A stretch of DNA of 7,490 bases from Pseudomonadota bacterium (GTDB lineage Bacteria; Pseudomonadota; Alphaproteobacteria; Rhizobiales; Xanthobacteraceae). Both the position numbers and the translations under genes were made by a program. Under the pieces are notes generated by a model that worked only from the letters and a program-made list of their open reading frames with translations, ran no database searches and had not been told where the DNA came from. This document shows positions 1 to 7,490 of this stretch, one piece after another; positions within the stretch are counted from its first letter, which is position 1; every line of letters starts with the position of its first letter. The stretch covers positions 1 through 7,490 of the forward strand of contig JAEWHY010000377.1 in assembly GCA_023387555.1 (NCBI GenBank). Direction: 5' to 3'.

Positions 1-139
1 CCTCCTGGGAGACCCCCTTGGGGCGTCATGTCCCCGGCGGCGAAAGTGATCGGCGATTTGGGCAGCGCTACGGCGGAATTTCAGCGGCTTTGAATCAGCC
101 CCTGTTCATTTTCCATCCAAGCGACGCTGGCCAACGCCC

Positions 140-748
140 TCAATACGCAACGGCAAAGCGTTCGCGCGAGTGCCGATGCTGTTCGAGTTCATCGACCATG
201 GCGACGGCAAAATCCTCGAACGAAATCGTGCTCTTGCCTTCGGCATCGGTCATGAGCTGATCCTTGCCGAGCCGGAATTTGCCGGTGCGCTCGCCGAACG
301 CGATCATCGCCGCCGGCGACGCGAACACCCAGTCGAGATCGTTCGCCGCCTTGAGCTTCTCCAGAAAAGCAACACCCGCCATCGCCTCCGGCTTCGCCGC
401 CTCAGGGAATTGCGGGGTGTCGAGCAGCCGCTTGCCCGGCGCGACCTCGAGGCTGCCGGCGCCGCCCATCACCGCATAGCGCGTGACGCCCGACTTGCGC
501 ACCGCCCCGATCAGCACGTCAGGATCGGAATTGACGAAGCGGACCGTGCTGACCACCGCATCATGTCCCGCCAGAAGGTCTGGAAAGCCGACCTCGTTGA
601 TGTCACCGCGCACCACGCTGACGTTCGGCCCGGTCGGCACCTTGCCGGTATTGCGGGCAATCGCGGTGACCTGATGCCCACGGCGCGCCAGTTCCGATAC
701 GATGCGCGATCCGCCGCGTCCGGATGCGCCGATAACTGCGACCTTCAT
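140..748 (-). CDS. NAD(P)-binding Rossmann-fold protein, putative NADH-flavin reductase type (atypical SDR)
   Basis: This is a complete 202-residue protein. It opens with a beta strand and a dinucleotide-binding loop, GxxGxxG (G7, G10, G13), as in atypical short-chain dehydrogenases that bind NAD(P)H. Further family-like signs are RGD at 47-49 after the second strand, the GGAGSL turn at 95-100, a DWVFASPAAM strand at 139-148, and a C-terminal ISFEDFAVAMVDELE helix (175-189) as seen in the NmrA-like/YwnB-like group (COG2910). I see no classical YxxxK catalytic pair, so it may be a reductase with another mechanism or a redox sensor. No signal peptide or membrane segment is visible, which suggests a cytosolic protein. 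The ATG at 748 is preceded by a good AGGAGA site. The gene follows the aldolase gene by 13 bases and is very probably its operon partner. The substrate is unknown. The family call is fairly sure; the reaction is not. Confidence 0.88.
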   Translation of the reverse strand: MKVAVIGASGRGGSRIVSELARRGHQVTAIARNTGKVPTGPNVSVVRGDINEVGFPDLLAGHDAVVSTVRFVNSDPDVLIGAVRKSGVTRYAVMGGAGSLEVAPGKRLLDTPQFPEAAKPEAMAGVAFLEKLKAANDLDWVFASPAAMIAFGERTGKFRLGKDQLMTDAEGKSTISFEDFAVAMVDELEQHRHSRERFAVAY

Positions 749-754
749 CTTCTC

Positions 755-760
755 TCTCCT
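755..760 (-). promoter_or_regulatory. Shine-Dalgarno site of the NAD(P)-binding protein gene
   Basis: On the minus strand these bases read AGGAGA, six bases before the ATG at 748. The site sits directly behind the TAG stop of the upstream aldolase gene (762-764). A ribosome terminating there would already cover it, which supports translational coupling of the two genes. Confidence 0.7.
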
Positions 761-761
761 G

Positions 762-1817
762 CTAGCCCGCGCGCACCAGCGTGACGAACTGGTCGACCTC
801 CGCCTCAGTTGTCGCGAACGACGTCACGAGCCGCACCAGCATTTGATCGGACCCGATCGTCACATCATCACCCGCGAGCGCGTTCGGCCGCACATAATAG
901 GCGGCGCCGGCAGCCTTTAGCTTGGCGTCGAGCGCCTGCGGCAACAGCACGAATACGATGTTGGCTTCGACGGCCCAGACGATCGGCACGCCGCATGTCC
1001 GCAAGCCGTCGGCAAGTCGGTCGGCCAGCGCGTTGGCATGACGCGCCAGCGCAAGCCAGTAACCGTCGGTCATATAGCCCTCGAATTGCGCCGCAAGGAA
1101 GCGGTGCTTGGACAACAGATGCCCGGACCGCTTGCGCCGCTCGGCCATGAAGGCCGCGCGCTTGCGATCGAACACCACCACGGCTTCGGCCGCCATGGCG
1201 CCGCCCTTGGTGGCGCCGAACGACAGCACATCGATCCCGGCTTTCCAGGTGGCCTCGGCCGGCGTCACATTCATCCGCGCCAGCGCATTGCCGAAGCGAG
1301 CGCCGTCCATATGCACTGCCAGCCCATGCGCATGCGCAACCTCGCAGAGCGAAGCGATCTCATCGATACGGTAGACGGTACCGGCCTCGGTGGCCTGCGT
1401 GAGCGAGAGACTTGCCGCATTGACCTGATGCGGCACGTGACCTGAATAGCGCGCGATGGCGCGCTCGACCGTGCCGGGCGACAGCTTGCAGCCTTCGCCG
1501 GGCAGACCGATCAGTTTCAGACCGCCGCCGAAGAATTCCGGGGCGCCGCATTCATCCCTCATGATGTGCGCCTGCGCGTGGCACAGCACTCCGCCCCAGG
1601 GCGGGGTCACATGCGCAAGTGACAAAGCGTTGGCAGCCGTCCCGGTGGGAACCATGAACACGGCGGCGTCGCATTCGAACACCTTGCCGATCATTTCCTC
1701 GATACGGCGCGTTGAGGCATCGTTGCCGTAACCGATTGCGAAGCCGTCGTTGGCGCTGGCGAGCGCCTGCAGGATGCCGGGTGCGATGCCCGCAGTATTG
1801 TCGCTTGCAAAATTCAC
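762..1817 (-). CDS. ltaE: low-specificity L-threonine aldolase family protein (PLP-dependent)
   Basis: This is a complete 351-residue fold-type I PLP enzyme, expected to cleave L-threonine or L-allo-threonine into glycine and acetaldehyde in the cytosol. Visible family marks in order: the N-terminal NFASDNTAG segment (2-10); PTGTAAN at 57-63, the PLP phosphate loop; H80 and H84 in the CHAQAHI segment (79-85); SLTQATEAGTVY (138-149); HMDGARFGNA (169-178) with D171, which should pair with the pyridine nitrogen, and R174; and GATKGG (201-206) with K204 as the PLP Schiff-base lysine. Length is normal for the family. The start is GTG. An in-frame TAG lies at 1842-1844, with no ATG or TTG between it and 1817, so this is the first usable start and it keeps the conserved N-terminus. 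A weak GGACGG site lies 8 bases upstream. Other beta-hydroxy amino acids, such as phenylserine, could be the real substrate. Confidence 0.92.
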   Translation of the reverse strand: MNFASDNTAGIAPGILQALASANDGFAIGYGNDASTRRIEEMIGKVFECDAAVFMVPTGTAANALSLAHVTPPWGGVLCHAQAHIMRDECGAPEFFGGGLKLIGLPGEGCKLSPGTVERAIARYSGHVPHQVNAASLSLTQATEAGTVYRIDEIASLCEVAHAHGLAVHMDGARFGNALARMNVTPAEATWKAGIDVLSFGATKGGAMAAEAVVVFDRKRAAFMAERRKRSGHLLSKHRFLAAQFEGYMTDGYWLALARHANALADRLADGLRTCGVPIVWAVEANIVFVLLPQALDAKLKAAGAAYYVRPNALAGDDVTIGSDQMLVRLVTSFATTEAEVDQFVTLVRAG

Positions 1818-1926
1818 AGGGAAATCCGTCCATTGCCGCGGCTACGAAACCCGCCGCCACTGACCGATATCAGAGACAAACGGCGCCCGCCGCGCAATTT
1901 CGTTTTCGCCAGATCGCAGAATCCGC

Positions 1927-1955
1927 TTGTTCACGGCGCGCGTCGGAAAGATTAT
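1927..1955 (+). promoter_or_regulatory. weak candidate sigma-70 type promoter facing gltB
   Basis: TTGTTC (1927-1932) and GATTAT (1950-1955) are separated by 17 bases, matching the usual hexamers at 3 of 6 and 4 of 6 positions. It would give a leader of more than 300 bases before gltB. The match is poor and may be chance; it is listed because it lies in the A/T-rich centre of the divergent region. Confidence 0.18.
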
Positions 1956-1956
1956 G

Positions 1957-1971
1957 TTGGAAGAATGCCAA
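1957..1971. repeat. 15-bp inverted repeat TTGG-N7-CCAA
   Basis: TTGG (1957-1960) and CCAA (1968-1971) form a short dyad around AAGAATG, directly next to an A/T-rich stretch. The size and the T-N11-A spacing inside it resemble a LysR-type regulator site, but four-base arms occur often by chance. No regulator gene is visible in the window. Confidence 0.3.
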
Positions 1972-1978
1972 GAACCGG

Positions 1979-2001
1979 CCCGCCCACCTCTTGTCGGCGG
2001 G
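1979..2001. repeat. GC inverted repeat CCCGCC-N11-GGCGGG
   Basis: These are perfect six-base arms at 1979-1984 and 1996-2001. The right arm is followed by ATAAAAG and not by a T-run, so the hairpin is not a standard intrinsic terminator on the plus strand. On the minus strand there is no T-run after it either. It could be an operator half or simply GC-rich coincidence. Confidence 0.3.
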
Positions 2002-2008
2002 ATAAAAG

Positions 2009-2055
2009 TTTGGCAAAGATGCGATAGGACAGCATTACTGTCCCAGTTTGCCGAA
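2009..2055. promoter_or_regulatory. nested inverted repeat upstream of gltB, probable operator or leader hairpin
   Basis: The inner dyad is perfect: GGACAG (2027-2032), loop CATTA, CTGTCC (2038-2043). Outside it lies a second pair of arms, TTTGGCAAA (2009-2017) and TTTGCCGAA (2047-2055), complementary at 8 of 9 positions. The spacers between inner and outer arms are unequal (9 and 3 bases). As DNA this could be an operator for a dimeric regulator. As RNA it could be a stem-loop in the gltB leader. I do not recognise the motif as that of any named regulator. Confidence 0.4.
2010..2038 (+). promoter_or_regulatory. candidate gltB promoter overlapping the nested inverted repeat
   Basis: TTGGCA (2010-2015) matches the -35 hexamer TTGACA at 5 of 6 positions. 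It is followed, after exactly 17 bases, by CATTAC (2033-2038), which matches the -10 hexamer at only 3 of 6. If real, the inner GGACAG/CTGTCC dyad would straddle the -10 element and the outer left arm would cover the -35, a typical layout for repression. The leader to gltB would be about 240 bases. Confidence 0.25.
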
Positions 2056-2100
2056 GTCGAGGCGGCGGGTTTATCGAGCCTTCCTGCCGACCGGGGCGCG

Positions 2101-2118
2101 CGATGCGGCTCGGCATCG
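2101..2118. repeat. hairpin CGATGC-N6-GCATCG in the gltB leader
   Basis: Perfect six-base arms (2101-2106 and 2113-2118) surround the loop GGCTCG. There is no T-run after it. If the gltB transcript starts upstream, this would fold in its 5' leader; otherwise it has no obvious role. Confidence 0.3.
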
Positions 2119-2270
2119 GAGCGTCGACTTCAAAGCAGCCGCAAGGGCGTGCCGTTCGGGTGCGTTCGGGCTGTCGCTCAGAGCACGACATGCCGCCGCA
2201 GGCCGCGTCCGGGATACCGGCGCAGCGACGGCAGCGGGTTCGCTGAATGATTTGGGTCTAGGACCATAAC

Positions 2271-2282
2271 GAGGGATTGAGG
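2271..2282 (+). promoter_or_regulatory. ribosome-binding region of gltB
   Basis: Two purine-rich segments precede the ATG at 2287: GAGGGA (2271-2276, 10 bases away) and GAGG (2279-2282, 4 bases away). An in-frame TGA at 2278-2280 means translation of gltB cannot begin further upstream. Confidence 0.55.
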
Positions 2283-2286
2283 CCAT

Positions 2287-6993
<4,707 letters not shown>

Positions 6994-7001
6994 GAGTCCA
7001 C

Positions 7002-7490
7002 ATGGGTAAGGTCACCGGCTTTCTCGAAATCGAACGCGAGGATCGCGATTACGCTCCGGTCGAGGAGCGTATCAAGCATTACCGCGAGTTCGTCGTGCCG
7101 CTCCCCGAGAGCGAAACCCGCGAACAGGCGTCGCGCTGCATGGATTGCGGCATCCCGTATTGTCACAACGGCTGCCCGGTCAACAACCAGATCCCGGACT
7201 GGAACGACCTCGTCTATCGCGGCGACTGGGAAGAAGCGGCCCGCAACCTGCTCTCGACGAACAATTTCCCGGAAGTCACCGGCCGGGTCTGCCCGGCGCC
7301 ATGCGAGGCGTCCTGCACGCTGAACATCGACGACAATCCGGTCACGATCAAAACCATCGAATGCGCGATCGCCGACAAGGCGATCGAGAGCGGCTGGATC
7401 AAGCCGGAGCCTGCCTCGCAGAGGACCGGCAAGAAGGTCGCGGTGATCGGCTCGGGGCCGGCCGGCATGGCCTGCGCGCAGCAGCTCGCG
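7002..7490 (+). CDS. gltD: glutamate synthase small subunit GltD, 5' part (cut by window edge)
   Basis: The first 163 codons are present and the frame is open to the last base. The protein begins MGKVTGFLEIERE, a typical GltD start. C46, C49, C54 and C58 (CMDCGIPYCHNGC) and C97, C101 and C105 (CPAPCEASC) are the cysteines of the N-terminal Fe-S region shared by GltD and related dihydropyrimidine dehydrogenase-type proteins. KKVAVIGSGPAG (144-155) is the start of the FAD-binding Rossmann fold, with GxGxxG at G150, G152 and G155. The rest, including the NADPH site, lies outside the window. GltD passes electrons from NADPH to GltB. Only a weak GAG lies before the ATG; with 8 bases between the genes, translation probably depends on ribosomes finishing gltB. 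Confidence 0.97.
   Translation, partial: MGKVTGFLEIEREDRDYAPVEERIKHYREFVVPLPESETREQASRCMDCGIPYCHNGCPVNNQIPDWNDLVYRGDWEEAARNLLSTNNFPEVTGRVCPAPCEASCTLNIDDNPVTIKTIECAIADKAIESGWIKPEPASQRTGKKVAVIGSGPAGMACAQQLA

Larger units (their letters stand above)
1818..2286. other. divergent intergenic region between the aldolase operon and gltBD
   Basis: These 469 bases separate two divergent transcription units and should hold both promoters. The short open frames inside it have Arg/Ala-rich, low-complexity translations with no recognisable motif, so I call no gene. The stretch from about 1950 to 2055 is richer in A/T than the surrounding coding DNA and holds three inverted repeats. The part nearest gltB (2056-2286) is GC-rich, with one short hairpin and a 10-base-period tandem copy of CGTTCGGG (2153-2160 and 2163-2170). 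I saw no sigma-54 type GG-N10-GC element at the two TTGG sites checked, and no terminator with a T-run. Confidence 0.75.

Noticed and set aside
11..35. C- and G-run stems near the left edge (GACCCC/GGGGCGTC and GGGG-N8-CCCC)
   Set aside because: Stems of four to seven pairs with no T-run on either strand are not enough to call a terminator for either neighbouring unit.
1..93. A plus-strand frame open from the left edge to a TGA at 91-93, possibly the 3' end of a neighbouring gene convergent with the 140-748 gene
   Set aside because: Only about 30 residues are present, with no recognisable motif and a mixed third-base pattern. Nothing in the window can confirm it. A frame shifted by two bases also stays open through this stretch.
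170..784. A 204-codon plus-strand open frame over the NAD(P)-binding protein gene
   Set aside because: It is antisense to a protein with a clear Rossmann motif and a good ribosome-binding site. Its own product is Arg/His-rich with no domain.
2010..2025. TTGGCAAAGATGC as a possible sigma-54 promoter for a nitrogen gene
   Set aside because: The GG and GC are 7 bases apart here and not the required 10, so the -24/-12 spacing fails.
1927..2250. Short plus-strand open frames in the intergenic region (1927-2250 and 2048-2269)
   Set aside because: Their products are Arg/Ala/Ser-rich and differ in each frame, with no good ribosome-binding site noted and no domain. This looks like non-coding GC-rich DNA.

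Overview
The window looks like a chromosomal housekeeping segment from a GC-rich alphaproteobacterium, most likely of the Bradyrhizobium/Rhodopseudomonas type within the Hyphomicrobiales. That placement rests on base composition, strong G/C at third codon positions and the general look of the GltB and GltD proteins. It is an impression, not a search result.

Layout: a two-gene block lies on the minus strand (140-1817). It consists of a PLP-dependent threonine aldolase (GTG start at 1817) followed, after 13 bases, by a small Rossmann-fold NAD(P)-binding protein of the putative NADH-flavin reductase type. The short gap, and a strong ribosome-binding site placed right behind the aldolase stop, indicate one translationally coupled transcript. 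Next comes a 469-base divergent intergenic region (1818-2286) with no convincing gene but several short inverted repeats. The clearest is a nested dyad at 2009-2055 that overlaps a possible promoter for the rightward genes. From 2287 the plus strand carries gltB, the complete large subunit of glutamate synthase. It is followed after 8 bases by gltD, the small subunit, which is cut by the right edge of the window.

Function: GltB and GltD together form NADPH-dependent glutamate synthase (GOGAT), the second half of the GS/GOGAT ammonia-assimilation cycle. GltD takes electrons from NADPH through FAD and Fe-S clusters. GltB releases ammonia from glutamine in its N-terminal domain and uses it to aminate 2-oxoglutarate at its FMN site. 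The aldolase converts threonine and related beta-hydroxy amino acids into glycine and an aldehyde. A regulatory link with glutamate synthesis through the shared divergent region is possible but is not shown by the sequence.

I found no mobile elements, CRISPR, tRNA or rRNA genes, and no evidence of a novel defence or biosynthetic system. The parts most worth a second look are the structured intergenic region and the start site/propeptide of GltB.
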